64,000 bases of DNA, taken from positions 449,001 through 513,000 of the forward strand of contig CM072340.1 in the NCBI GenBank assembly GCA_036874045.1, written 5' to 3'. The notes below the pieces were generated by a model. The model worked only from the letters and a program-made list of their open reading frames with translations. It made no database searches and had not been told where the DNA came from. This document shows positions 26,501-38,266 of this stretch, piece after piece. Source of the DNA: Cymodocea nodosa (taxonomy: Eukaryota > Streptophyta > Magnoliopsida > Alismatales > Cymodoceaceae). The translations under genes were made by a program, and so were the position numbers. Within the stretch, counting starts at the first letter, position 1; each line of letters begins with the position of its first letter.

Positions 26501-29500
26501 GATAGGTTGTGTTACTTTCTAAGGATTGAGTTTACATACTCTAGGACAAAAATGCCACTTTCTCAAAAGAAGTATGCCTTGAACCTATTGAAGAAGATTG
26601 GGCTCTTGAGATGCAAGCCCAAGAATATGTCTACAGAGTAGAATCCAACCTTCTAAGATAACACCTCATACTTATTGGAGGATCTAGATAGATATAGGAG
26701 GCTAATCGATAAGTTGATTTTACTAATGGTTACTTGACTAGATATTACTTTATGCAATTGATTTTCTCTCTTAGTTCATGCATGATCTTCGAGTAGTCCA
26801 TTGAGAAAGAGTCATTTAAGTACCAGTCTATATGAAAGGTACTGTCTAGAAAGGGTTAGTCTATGTAAAGAACAATCATCTAAAGATTGAGATATTTTCT
26901 AACTTAGGGTATGCAAGAAATGGAGAGACCAGAAGTCTATTTTCAATCATTGCATATATGATGAGAGCAACTTGGTGACAGCAAGAAGTAGAATGTGATG
27001 TTCAAATCTAATACCAAAGTAGAGTATGGGCCCATGGCTCAAAATGCTTGTAAGATAATGTAGTTTAAATCCTTTTTGATGGAACTCAACTTTATCAATA
27101 AGAGACCTATGGAGATGCATTGTGATAACCAAATATCTATATTCATTGATGAAAATTCAATTTTTCATGAGAAGACAGAACATGTCGAAAGTGGACTACC
27201 ATCTATATTCATTTTCACACCATACACTTAGTTTTTGAAGCAACTAGCTGATATTTCCCTAAAAACTTTGTTATAAGGGTATTAAGAATTTATGTAACAA
27301 GTTAGGTATAATTGACATATGCTTCAGTTTAAGAGGGAGTATCAAAGGTAATTATTATATGTCTTAATGAGGTTATAACTATAATGGGGTAATTGGATGT
27401 GTTACATATCCAAAACCCGATATATATACGTGCTATTCTTTCATAGTAATAACACAATTCATTTTTTCCACCTTTCACAATAAGTATATCATTTTATAAT
27501 TTTTATCTATTTTTTACATCTTGGACATACCATACATGAATAGTTATAAACAAATGAACAGTATTAATGTTGATATTCTTAATAAATTAATAATAATAAA
27601 ATAAGATATATTGTTATCTTCATTGGTAAACCATATGCTTGCAGTTCATAAGCTTCATCTACCCAAGTAATGTCTATATGAGTATGAATGTAAGTACCTT
27701 GTATAAGATGCATGCGAGCAATAAATGAATCGGCACGCCCCTGAAATACTTTTCTTTCTCCTTCCCACCATTTCTCTTTGTCAATATCTGTCCCCTCAGG
27801 AAAATTGCCATCTGTTTTTCCCATTAGAAGCATCCATACCCTGTTTGTCTCTGAATCTAAATCAACTTTGGCACGAGGTTGCTGTTTTCTTGGGGCAAAA
27901 GAACTCTCAAATGGAACTATTGTACTACCTCCATCATAGATTACAGGGGCATTATAATCCTGAAAGCCTTGAAGTGGAATTCCATTGGATGACCTATTTA
28001 TATTAAGATGTTGCATCCTTTGTGTGATGACATCTATGTGATCAACATGTGAACTCATAATCCTATGGGATGAGCTGGAATTAGCTATTCCAAAAAATTT
28101 TGTACCCTCATTTTCTTTCTTTGTTCTTTTTTTCCTTGGCACATTTAATGGTGTAGCACTTGAAGCTACTCTTTTTTCAACTCCTTGTACATATGGTACC
28201 AATGGCAGATTACTCCTATCTTTGCCAGTGGTTTGAGAACTTGCCTTAGTTTTTATAAGAATTTTAGATTGCTGTCTCATTCTCCTTTCTGTTTGATCAC
28301 TATCCATCAGGTATGTTGTCAAATGCATATTGTGAAGATTTTTTTCTGCATCTGGTTTTAAAAATGAGGATCTCACAAGAGCCACATCAAATTTATTTTT
28401 TCTGTTATCAGTCCTCCTTTTCTTGTGTATTGCAGACACATTAAAAATTTGATTATTGACACTGTTGTGATATTCACTTCCCTCAACCTCCTCATTTTTC
28501 AAATATGCCTTCCTTGCAAGGACCTTCAAGTTTTCTCTTACGATTTGTTTTCTAGAATATTGAGGAAATGCAACTTGATTTTCTTGCACATTTAATGCAG
28601 TCTTAGCTGAGTTGACAATTTCATTTTGGCAGTGGTTGTTGAATGTCTTGCTGCATGACACTGTGTCATAGTTAGAGAACCAAGTAGAGGCTTGACTTTC
28701 ATAAGCCACGTGAACTTCCTCAACATCAAAATTAAGAGACTTCCTTGCTGATGCTCTTACACATTTTTTGGACTCCATGGCACCTCCCACTTCTTTCCTC
28801 CTTACTGATCTCTTTTTACATGGTGGATCATCTGGGCTGCTCTCCAACTTTGTTATGGTTTGCTTTCGTTTCCTTGGTGGCTTACCCTCTATAAAAACCT
28901 TTGGTCTGTGTCTCTTTCTTCTGGTCTTTTGTGGTGGTGTCTTATTCAGTTCTGCACCTTCATTGCATTGTATTTCTTGTAGAAGATTGTGCTGTTGGGA
29001 AAAGTTTGAATTCTGTGAAACTGATTGCTGTAAAGTGCATTCACTGAGATGGATCTCAACAGTTTCCTTGCAACTTGGCCCCATATCATTGTAATTTTCT
29101 CTACATTCTCCGGTTTCTTTGCTTTCTGCTACATTGATTTTGGCTAGTTGGGATCCTTGAATTCTCTTCAATCTATCAGGTGTAACTGGTCCCAGTTGAT
29201 AAAAATTATTACTGTTTGAATCCACAGAGAAGCTTATTACCTTTTCTTTCTCTTGACTCTCTGAATGTAAAGGAATTCCAACACATGATATGTTGGCTGG
29301 CTCTGAACTACACTGGCCAAAACATATCGTCTGGGCAGACCTCTTTCTATCTGATCCAGAATCATCTACACTAATCCCATAACCCTCTTTTATTCTATCA
29401 CTCCCTGATCTCTTGCACTTATCTGGTGTCACTGGTGCCATTACCTTCTCCATTATTGGTGATGAATGATTAATACTGTAATCTTGGCTATTTGGAAACT

Positions 29501-29922
29501 GAGATTCATCTGCCAAAAAAATTAGCATCCCTATCAGAAAGGCCATAAAAGAAAGCCACAGGGTTCTCGTCTATCCCACTCAAGGATCATAACAGTTTGG
29601 GAAAATAAGAAATGATCGACAATAAAAATAAGTCAAATGTTTGCAAGTAGAGAATGTCATGACATGTTGATCCATACAAGTTGGGATGGCATTACTCACT
29701 CTGGTACCAACAATGCTGCAAATTGTTCTCTCTCTTATCACCTTCAGCCCTTGCAGCAAATACAAAAAGTGACGAGGATGCCAATGAATTGCTTGGCAGA
29801 GTTGCATTACCTTGAGAAAATGCACTACTTATTGGAACTTGGGTCAATCCTTCCAAAGGATTTTTGCTAAGCCTTGCATGTGAACCATTACCTCCACTCC
29901 CTTCAAGAACTTGGTCTTTCAT
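17519..29922 (-). CDS. DEMETER/ROS1-type 5-methylcytosine DNA glycosylase
   Basis: Nuclear base-excision enzyme removing 5-methylcytosine (active DNA demethylation). Eighteen coding exons on minus: 29700-29922, 27698-29509, 23603-23693, 22036-23488, 21439-21518, 21166-21250, 20987-21078, 20818-20886, 20676-20712, 20514-20596, 19688-20128, 19488-19524, 19349-19406, 19102-19241, 18954-19019, 18726-18840, 18598-18636, 17519-17646. They total 5049 nt in continuous phase, 1682 aa. Landmarks: two PVTPD motifs (about 100 and 182); basic stretch KTRRKRHRPK (about 270); first glycosylase block WKGSVVDSVVGVFLTQNVSD (exon 3); helix-hairpin-helix GLGLKSVECVRLL with catalytic Lys about 1232; VDTNVGR with catalytic Asp about 1250; 4Fe-4S ligands C-x6-C-x2-C-x5-C at about 1317-1333; then EEPATPEPE and EDPDEIPTIKLN; permuted CXXC-like unit (CFSC...PCRTAMRGSFPLNGTYFQ); RRM-like end (RTVYFGTSVPTIFRGL). 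Length and domain order fit the family. It is closer in style to ROS1/DML than to long DME, but I cannot place it in a subclade. Coding appears intact. Confidence 0.93.
18597..18725 (-). other. Non-canonical GC-AG intron donors in the demethylase gene
   Basis: The intron after exon 16 (18637-18725) starts GCAAG instead of GTAAG, giving CGAG|GCAAGA; the phase into GLTTEGIQ requires this junction. A second GC donor (CCGG|GCTAGT, at 19348) is needed after exon 13 to join ...AIWTP to GETAQ. The first fits the known GC-AG consensus well, the second poorly. Confidence 0.6.
24335..26150 (+). repeat. Old dispersed repeat in demethylase intron 2, relative of the 33752-35989 element
   Basis: The segment opens with a diverged copy of a motif also near 33935-34010: a tract reading acaagtKcacagt then gcaagtaYaagt. 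It later has degenerate AACTCGAACAATTATC-like tandem units (25640-25740), comparable to the AACATAACTNTTCGG units of the other copy at 35690-35770. Its right end (tttcacaattatcatac...) aligns with the right end of that copy. Orientation is the same. No coding capacity. Boundaries are approximate. Confidence 0.5.
26168..27340 (+). mobile_element. Ty1/copia retrotransposon remnant (reverse transcriptase to RNase H) in demethylase intron 2
   Basis: Degenerate copia pol on the strand opposite to the host gene. Visible are the reverse-transcriptase segment HSIFYRRS...VYIYDILIIVND, where the catalytic Tyr-Val-Asp-Asp box has decayed. Further on is an RNase H segment around 27010-27190 with MEMHCDNQISIFIDENSIFHEK. 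Stops and frameshifts are frequent. A purine-rich tract (aagagggagt, about 27331-27340) marks where the 3' LTR would begin. An 88 bp part of the RT region is tandemly duplicated (26318-26405 and 26411-26498). Dead element. Confidence 0.8.
27341..27500 (+). mobile_element. Probable 3' LTR fragment of the intronic copia remnant
   Basis: AT-rich sequence directly after the polypurine-like tract, containing a TATA-like run (gatatatatacgtgc at about 27419) and ending in the intron body. Assigned by position only; exact ends not visible. Confidence 0.35.
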
Positions 29923-30960
29923 TCCTTTTCCTAGAGTCTGCAAAGAGTAAGACCCAGAGAAAGAGAAGCTTAGTGTCACCATTAACCAATTCCATTCTAG
30001 AAAAAAATTCCAAGAAAAGGATTTTTTCTTCAACTGCAAAATAGAATAGAATAATTAAAACCCATACATTTTCTAAAACAGTAATGGATTCTGCGTAAAA
30101 AAAAAGGCCAAATAATACAGAAATATATAGATTACGAAGATCAGACGCATGAAGTAGCACAATCACCATAACACATGATATTGAAGACACGAGTCTAGAA
30201 CAGAAAGGAAGATATATTTTATATTTTATGCACAAGTAGAAGGATGTGATTCAGGAAGTGGATGGGAATTACCTCAGGAACAGAGTTGAAGGCGGTGTGG
30301 ATCTTCTTCCTCAAGTAACAGTCTTGCACAAAACCGGAACTAAAGCTAAAGCTGGAATAGGGAAAGAAAATGCCAAACACCTACCTGTAAACCAAAAATC
30401 CCCAAAACCCAGCTAATCTACATCAACTAAAAGCTCCTAGCTCTTCTCTTCTGGGCAAATAAGAGGGAGAAAAGCAAACAAGACAAAAACCCGCACGCAA
30501 TCTCTTCTTTTCCTGGAGGAATAAAATGCTAGACGGGCTTTAATCAGGAGAATATGTGCAGAGAACAATGGCACGAAATGGGGGGGCAAAAGGCAGGCTA
30601 ATCAAGTTCGAATTAGAGGAATCTGTGCAGAGAACAAAAGGAAGAATGAGATAAAGGCTTCAACACTCCAATCACCAACAAAAATCTCGTAAGCATCAAG
30701 CCCGGCGAGAGCTCACACAGCCATTATCGCCCATTTCTGATGCAGAAAGCCCATCCGTTCCAGATGAAGATGAATGATGGGACCGAAAACCTCTTGTGAT
30801 CCTGATGATATACCCCCACCCCCTTTCTTCTGGAGATCAGATGCAGTATTCCCTGAACTCTGTCAATAACACTGTGAAGGACCACCATGCAAGACTTATC
30901 TGTAGATACTGCGAGATAATTTTTGAAGGATTCTTTTTTGGTGAGAGGAGTCCAAGAAAG
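29923..30960 (-). promoter_or_regulatory. 5' UTR, leader intron and promoter region of the demethylase gene
   Basis: Upstream of the ATG the exon continues to an acceptor (tttgcag|actctag, exon start 29937). A donor (cctgag|gtaattc, upstream exon end 30273) predicts a 335-base intron in the 5' UTR. Sequence from 30274 to about 30880 is less AT-rich and would hold the first exon and core promoter. The upstream exon reads through CTTGAGGAAGAAGATCCAC without a long open frame. No TATA box stands out. Confidence 0.5.
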
Positions 30961-31002
30961 GGCAGTTGGTAGTTAAAGTTTTGGGGTGGTAACACGAAAA
31001 TG

Positions 31003-31085
31003 ATAATAACGATAGTAATGATAATAATAATGATATTAATGATGATGATAATAATAATAATAGTAATAATAATGATAATATAAAT
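31003..31085. repeat. Imperfect trinucleotide microsatellite (ATA/ATG)n
   Basis: About 80 bases of interrupted gataataat/aatgat triplets upstream of the demethylase promoter. Simple-sequence array with many substitutions. Confidence 0.8.
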
Positions 31086-32977
31086 ATTTTTTTATTTTTA
31101 ATTTTAAAATAATATTTTAAATTTTTTTTATTATATATATAAATATTAATAATTAAATTTTACAAAATATTTATTTTTATTATAAAATTAAATCAACAAA
31201 ATACTTATTAAAAGAGCGAAAAGAAAAACTCTTAGATATATCTACTTCTTTATTTGTTCTATGATTTAGAGAGAGATTGATAGGATCAAAATTATGATGT
31301 CAACTAAAAGTCATATCGATTCATTAATTTGTAAAGAAAAGAGATAGAGACTTTGCACCATCAAGTTAAAGAATCTTGATGTAACCTTAAAATGTAAACT
31401 ATTCTAGTAATTCTTCTTAACTCAATAAATCATTACTTGGGTTTATAAAAACTCAACTAAGAGATCTCATTGGTGTTATAAGCAATCTTTCCAATGCCTA
31501 TTGCTCACTTCTCTCCCTCTCTTTTTTTTTCAACATTCATTGTTAGATTAGAAGTATTTAGTGAAGATCCATCAAAAAACTAACTTAACTTATCAAGTTA
31601 TGGTGAAATTTGTTTAGATTGTAAAAAGGTAAGACTTGGTGTTACACCAAGGAAGTTGTAAATGGTAATGTTAGTCACATACAAGACTTAAGAAGTAGAT
31701 GTCTCTTAAATTGTGAGTGAATCATTATAAATTTTCTTATATTTTTGTAGTCTGGATTGTTTTTTTTTTTTTTTCTTTCTTTTGATTATTTGTTAAATTC
31801 ACCCACATCACCATGTTGTTCTTGTAAGTTGATCTTATATACTTAATTGTACATAATTAGTTAAATTAGATTAAAATTTATTGATAATTTACATACTTTC
31901 AATGAAACCAACCAATTCTAACAATTTAGGATCACATGTTTAACATGAAAAGCTAACACCACTCACGTGTAGATAACAAATGTTGGTTACATACTTACAT
32001 CCTAATTCTTTGATGAGGTTTGTAAGTTGGTATGGAATAAAAATAGATGTCAATTAGTAGGAGGAGATGAAAATTAAGGATTTGAGTGTTGTGGCAACTT
32101 ACCCTATCTCATATATTAATTGGATGGATGGGTTGAATAATCTTGACTAAAGAGATTTCCATCAATTAACTTTAATTACTATTTTAAACTAATTTAAATA
32201 TTTCATAAAATGACACAACCTACTTTTTTGATGATAGATGTGGACACATGTAGAAAACTTATAATTAAAAAGTTTTGGTCCACTCACACTTTGAGCCATG
32301 AACTGTCAACTTTTGAGATTGATGTACACTGCAACTCAGAGACATTTCTTATTTGTCATATCAGCTAAAATATAAATTAATTGATGAGATCTAAATCATC
32401 CAATCAACATCTTTTGTCAAACAAATGATTGAATGTTGATAGTACAAAAAGTAAGAAAATATAATAAAATTATAAAAAAAAGTATAAATAAACATATATA
32501 GTTGAAATTGATTTGAAAGGGTGCATCTTGACAAAGGATTGCCTTTATATGGTTACATCCCTATGTTTGCATCTTTTCATGACTACAAAAGAGGAGGTGG
32601 AGAGGTTTGCAAGGAAGATGATCTTTGGTATTTGATTAGGCTAAATAATTTGATTTCCAGCCACAAACAATCACTAATGACTACTATTAAATTAAGTACA
32701 GTACAAAGAAAAAGGGTAAGTGTTATTTTTCTTCTCCTCGATTATTCATCGTATATCTCAGGTCTCTAGTCCACAATATACATATATATATTCATCTTAT
32801 ATATATATATATATATATTTCAATCAATTGGATTGAGAGATAACTTCGCTGACATTAAAAAAGAAAGGAGGTTTGACTCATCTTCATTAATCTAACTAAA
32901 GAAAATCAAAAAAGAGTTTTATTCTCATAAATAAAAAAGCTTGATTGGTATTTATTGATCAGATCAAGGATAACTAA
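31086..32977. other. Intergenic AT-rich spacer
   Basis: No gene recognised. An 82-codon frame at 32521-32769 has no motif I know. A (TA)n run lies at about 32798-32818. Parts may be eroded transposon sequence but no domain can be named. Confidence 0.5.
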
Positions 32978-33128
32978 AGGAGAACTTTGGTAATGTTGAA
33001 GAAATATAAAATTAAAAAAATTAATTATAAACAAACGTAAAACATATTTTAATGTATAACATGTGCTATTGAAATAAATCATTATATTGTTCTTAGATAA
33101 CATATATTAATGTCAAAATGAAAAAAAA
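32978..33128 (+). repeat. Left copy of a 150 bp direct repeat bracketing the gypsy remnant
   Basis: Starts aggagaactttggtaatgtt and matches 41025-41177 with roughly a dozen differences, mostly transitions. The partner starts exactly where the gypsy 3' LTR ends. See findings. Confidence 0.8.
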
Positions 33129-33751
33129 GAAGAAGATAAAATTATATGAACAATAAAGTTAAAATATCATATATCATATGCTCCTGGATAAAAACATAAA
33201 TTGTTTGAAATTCTTTTTAGCTTAAACATATAAAATATATATAATGCTCTTAGATATGAGTTTAAATTGTCTACATTATTTCATATACTCTCAAGTACAT
33301 GTATAAAAGGTCCACATATGCTATAAAGGTAAATGCCTTAAATACTATTTATCATTTTCAATGTAAAATTTTAGTTGTACAATAATATTTTGTAATTTTT
33401 ATTATTATCAATAAAATAATGTAGTTTTATATCTTGATATGTAGAGCATATAATGAAATAATGTATATATGTAGTCTTAAATACTATGTTTGACTTGTTA
33501 GCAAGTTAAAGTAGAGCATCAAAGGCCTCCTAGACCATTTCAGCCTTTGTCTATTCCTAAGTAGAAGTGGGAGCATATCATGATAGATTTTGTAACAAAC
33601 TTGCCTAAAACCTTAAGGGGTAACTATATTGTGTGGGTAATCATTGATAGGTTATCTAAGTTTACTTACTTTTTATTATATGGAGTCGAAATAACTTTGA
33701 GTAAGATTGTTGAGTTATATGTGGAGGAGATAGTGAGATTGCATGAAGTAC

Positions 33752-35989
33752 TGTTTGGATCTCCAGCATGGCACTAGAAAACTTGATTGGTTACCCAGCA
33801 ATGCATCAAAAAAACTTAGATTTGTTAACTTCTGTTTTTACTTAGTTAATTTATCTTTATGTCTATATTACTGAATTCCTTTTTAGAAGTAAACAAACAA
33901 CATTTCACACAAATTAGATATTAATTCCAATTTGTATTTTAACTACAAGTGCACAGTGTCTATTGTATTAGTGTGCAAGTATAAGTCGATCCCACAGGGA
34001 ATTGCTTAAGAATTGTGAACTGTTCCGTTTTTAACAATCAAATTTATATATTCAATAAGCTCTCTGTAACTCAACGGACTAATCTCGTAGACTTAAGTTA
34101 ACTCCACGAGCTTGTCTTTCTTATTTAATACTGCTATTTACAGAGGAATTTGGCCAACCATTGGGCGGTTCCACAGATTGTAAATAACATCAATTAAGCT
34201 CTTTAATGTTAGTAAACACTGGATTTATCATTAGGCAATACTAATATTTAGATAATTCAAACAGTAATTATTAAAATCTTTAAGTCTATTGAACGAACCA
34301 ATTTCAGTAAACTGTAAAACTAAAACAAACATAAAACAATCACAACACTGACAAAGATAACATTAATCACAATACAAAACAAACAATACAATACCCAAAT
34401 ACAAAATACAAACACAAATAAGTTGTTTTTGGTATTTTTGTTTTGATATGAACATGAAAATGGGCGAAAGGTGAAATGTAAAGTAATCTCAGTCGACAGT
34501 AAATACTTTTGTCACTACATGCGACGTAATTACACTACTGAAAATTAAACCACTTACAATTTTGTCTCCTCTTCCTATAGAATCGCAAGTTCAGAATTGC
34601 AAGATGAACTCCTCTTCAGCATACAGGCATCAACCCGAAGCCAATGCTATAAGCTTTACGATCTTTTGAGATATGAGTCGATGCTTGGTGAAAATGACTT
34701 CTCTTCCCGCGACGTGATCACTCCTCACAATGGTTGTCAGGCACTGTGTTTAGCTCGGAATCGACCCGACATCAGGAAAATATTCTCACATACCTCCGAT
34801 GGTTGGTGATTATGGTGGTGGTGGTGATGGTTGGTATGGTACTTCAGAGAATTACCGATGCTGCCTGTAGAAAGCTCAGTGATCCTCCTCTACACACATT
34901 GGCCACACCCATCGGCCACCACCCCTTTGCTTTTTTTCTTCTTTTCTTTTATATTTCTTTAGTGATAACTACTTTTGCTTGAATGATCGGTTGGATTTAC
35001 TTCATTCATATCAACGACGATGATTTCTTCTTCCTTCGACGAGTGAATTCCTGCGTGATACGTGCGATCGTGGTTTTTTTTTCTTCCAAATGTTATGTTC
35101 CTACAACCGCTACAGTGGCATATTAGAAAATAAATGGTCCGTGGAGTTACAGATAACTCAACGGACTTGCTTCATTGATTTAACTATAAAACACGTACAT
35201 AAATTTAACTATCTGATGTTAAGGTGCATTTCAGATACTTACAAACTTAACTATCCGATGCCCAGATGCATTTCGGATAGTTATAGACTTAACTATCCGA
35301 TGCTCAGATGCATTTTAGATAGTTATAGATAACTCACCGATATATAACTTAAGTCAATCTTTTAGATCACGACACATGTCATCAGTAGTTTTATAATAAA
35401 AAAATATTTCAGAGAGTTACAAGTCTAATTATCCGATGCCTAGATGTATTTCGGATAGTTAGAGATAACTCACTGAAAATCCACTTAAGTCATTCTTTTA
35501 GAACATGACACGTGTCATCAGCAGTTTTATAATAAAGAAATATTTCAAAGAGTTACAAGTCTAATTATCCGATGTCTAGATGCAATTTCGAATAGTTAGA
35601 GATAACTCACCGAAAGTCTACTTAAGTCATGCATTATGGTTTCGACACGTGTACTTCAGGAAATAATAAAATATTCTTTTAAAACATAACTATTCGGTAA
35701 TTTAAACATAACTCTTCGGTACATTAAGCATAACTGTTCGGTGCGTTAAACATAATTGTCCGAAATAACAGAAAATTCGGATACTTAAGAATTTCACAGC
35801 TTGCAATTTACCGACAGTTCAGAAATGCACTAAATTAACATTAATTTCCTGAAATTAAGTAGATTCTTTCATTAAAGCATATAACAGTGCACTTATAACA
35901 AAATAGTTTAATTCTCGTATGATAAGTTAAATATTATGCAATTAACCATCATTTAACCGTTAATATTATGCACTTTTTCATTCTAAACA
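33752..35989. mobile_element. 2238 bp non-coding insertion inside the gypsy integrase (LTR-type ends, AGTAC target duplication)
   Basis: Bounded by TGTTTGGATC and ATTCTAAACA, i.e. TG...CA ends with a 5 bp inverted match (TGTTT/AAACA). It is flanked by the perfect 5 bp duplication AGTAC at 33747-33751 and 35990-35994. Removing it rejoins the integrase sequence. It has no recognisable coding domain; frames of 60-80 codons (34597-35332) run through repeats. It carries hairpin-like tandem units (35180-35630). A solo LTR or a large non-autonomous LTR element both fit; I see no internal direct LTR pair, which favours a long solo LTR. Confidence 0.7.
35180..35630. repeat. Tandem units with inverted-repeat arms (AACTATCCGA ... 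CGGATAGTT)
   Basis: Repeats of the form aactatccgatgc...agatgcattt-cggatagtta recur near 35206, 35250, 35294, 35433 and 35565, some with decayed arms. Longer 130-base units (gacacgtgtcatcagYagttttataataaa) repeat near 35370 and 35500. From 35680 to 35765 there is a shorter array of aaacataactNttcgg units. The arms could fold into hairpins. Confidence 0.7.
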
Positions 35990-37242
35990 AGTACCTTTGA
36001 CTATTACCTTTAATTGAGACTCAAGATTTATTTCCAAGTTTTGAGGAAGCTTGCATCGAGCCTTAGGCACTAAGTTACAATTCAACACTGCTTTCCACCC
36101 ATAGATAGATGGTTAGTTAAAGTGAACCATCCAAACCTTGGAAGATATGCTAAGGGTGTGGGCTATTGATTTTAGAGGTTATTGGGACAAGCACTTGCCA
36201 TTAATTGAGTTCACATATAATAACAGTTTTCAAGTGAATATTTAGATGACACCATATAAGGCCTTATATGGTAGGAAATGTAGTTCATCCATTTGTTAGG
36301 ATGACATCAGCGAGAGTAGACACTTAGATTTTGAGTTCATTCAAGATATTAGAGAGAAGATTTGGCAAATTTGAGAGTGACTCAAGGAAGCTCAAAGTTG
36401 ATAGAAGAGTTATGTAGATTGTTGATAGTGACCCTTTGAGTTTCAAAGAGCGATAAGGATTTTCAATGGACTAACCTTACTAAAGACATCATATAATTTA
36501 AAATTCATGGCAAGTTGAGCCCTTGATATATTAGGCCATTTGAGATCTTAGCGAGAGTTGGGCTAAGAGCCTACCATTTAAACATGTTAGATGCCTTAGC
36601 TAGAGTGCATAATATTTTTCATGTCTCGATGTTGAAAAATGTATTTGATTTGTCTCACATTTTAGACTTGGTGTAAATACTTATTGATTGTGACTTGTCT
36701 TACTGCAAAATACTTATATGTATTATGGATGTAAAGTTACAAGTCTTTAGAAGATGATCTATACCTTATGTTAATGTGCAATGGCGGAAGCATTCTGAGC
36801 GAGAAACCACTTGAGAGCTTAAAGAGAATGTTTGGAGGCTATACCCCTTCTTATTTGAGGAATCAGGTAATTTTAAGTTTTGTGGACAAAACTTCTTTTA
36901 AGGGGTAGGGAATGTTAGGGCCCAATGTAAATAAGTAGTGATAGGAGGACATTTTGGTCATTTGAGTGTATGGTTATAAAGGGGGGCAAAAATACTTCGA
37001 TTTTTTCACCTTGACCTTCACCTTCGATCCTTTCTTCCACAGTTGTTCGGTCGAATCCTTAGCAGGCGATGATGGGAGTTTGGCGATCTTGTCACTTTGA
37101 CGGTGAGGAGCAGACGTTCAACTCTGGTGATGTGCACGTAGGGTTGTACAATCTTGATAAATGCGAGCGCGACGTGTGCATGGGAGAGCAGCTTCTGCAG
37201 ATGTGTGCGGCTGCAATGGTGCGGTGGGCAGGTAGGTCTGAT

Positions 37243-37329
37243 CAGTTTCTAGTGGTGCCACGTAAGGTGAACAGTTTCTAGTGGTGCCACGTAAGGTGAA
37301 CAGTTTCTAGTGGTGCCACGTAAGGTGGG
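37243..37329 (+). repeat. Three-copy 29 bp tandem repeat in the gypsy LTR
   Basis: The unit cagtttctagtggtgccacg plus taaggtgaa occurs three times head to tail (37243, 37272, 37301), essentially identical, each containing a CCACG core. It lies in the GC-richer part of the 3' LTR. Confidence 0.85.
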
Positions 37330-38266
37330 TTGATCAGTTCGACATGTGCGTAAGCTGCTTGCAGTGCCAATGCTGATGCTCCTTGCATTTGCAGTGAGGT
37401 GTTGATCTACCAGAACTCCGAGTCCTGCGATTGGAAGCTTGATTTGAGTGTGGTGAGTGAATGTCGTGTGGTGGGCGTGAGGAGGCCAATTGAGCTCAAT
37501 TGTTGGGTCTCCTTAGCTGTCGACAGTGAGAAGGGATATTTTAGGGATTTTCTCCCCAACTTTAATAAGTAATCCTTCCTCCCTTTTAATTTTTCCATAT
37601 ATGGTATTTTTGCATATCATTGTTTATTGTCATATATTTGCTATGATTATGATGTGCAATAAAGTTTAATGAAGATGATGACAAAATTATTATGTAGATT
37701 ATTATAAATTATGGTAATTATTAGTGATGGTAGCCTAGTCAATCCATAATTAGTAAGACTTGAAGTCGTAAAGTATTTGGAAGTCCTAATCCCTTAATTT
37801 TGGCTGGTATTACATGTTTCTTAACAAACATGATATAGTGTTGATGATAAATACCTAGTGGTGTTGTTTATTTTGGTTTATTCTGATTATGTGCAAAATA
37901 TGGATGATGACGCATAATATTATTGATTTATGCATTTTATGTTATGTGATTATTATGTATTATGTGGATACATAATATTTTAGAATATTATGCAATGGAA
38001 TGGGACTTGTGTAATTACTTTTGACTAATGGTTAACTTGTTATACATGTTTAATTGGTTTAATTAAATATTGAATTAACTAGATTAGTTACGAAACCTAA
38101 CCACAGAAGTATGATACTATAGTATTATATACATGATTTGAGATAAGATATGCTTAGCCCATTTTAAAGTAACTTGAGGTATCCTTAGTTTGGTCAGAGG
38201 ATGGTATGCGACTATCTATTTGGAATTAAAAGTTTATATATTATAGGCATTATTTATGTAATTTTA

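Noticed and set aside
32521-32769. 82-codon + frame in the spacer before the gypsy remnant
   Set aside because: No domain and AT-rich surroundings; judged chance.
34597-35332. Frames of 70-80 codons inside the 2238 bp insertion
   Set aside because: They run through tandem hairpin units or have no transposon motif; composition is non-coding.
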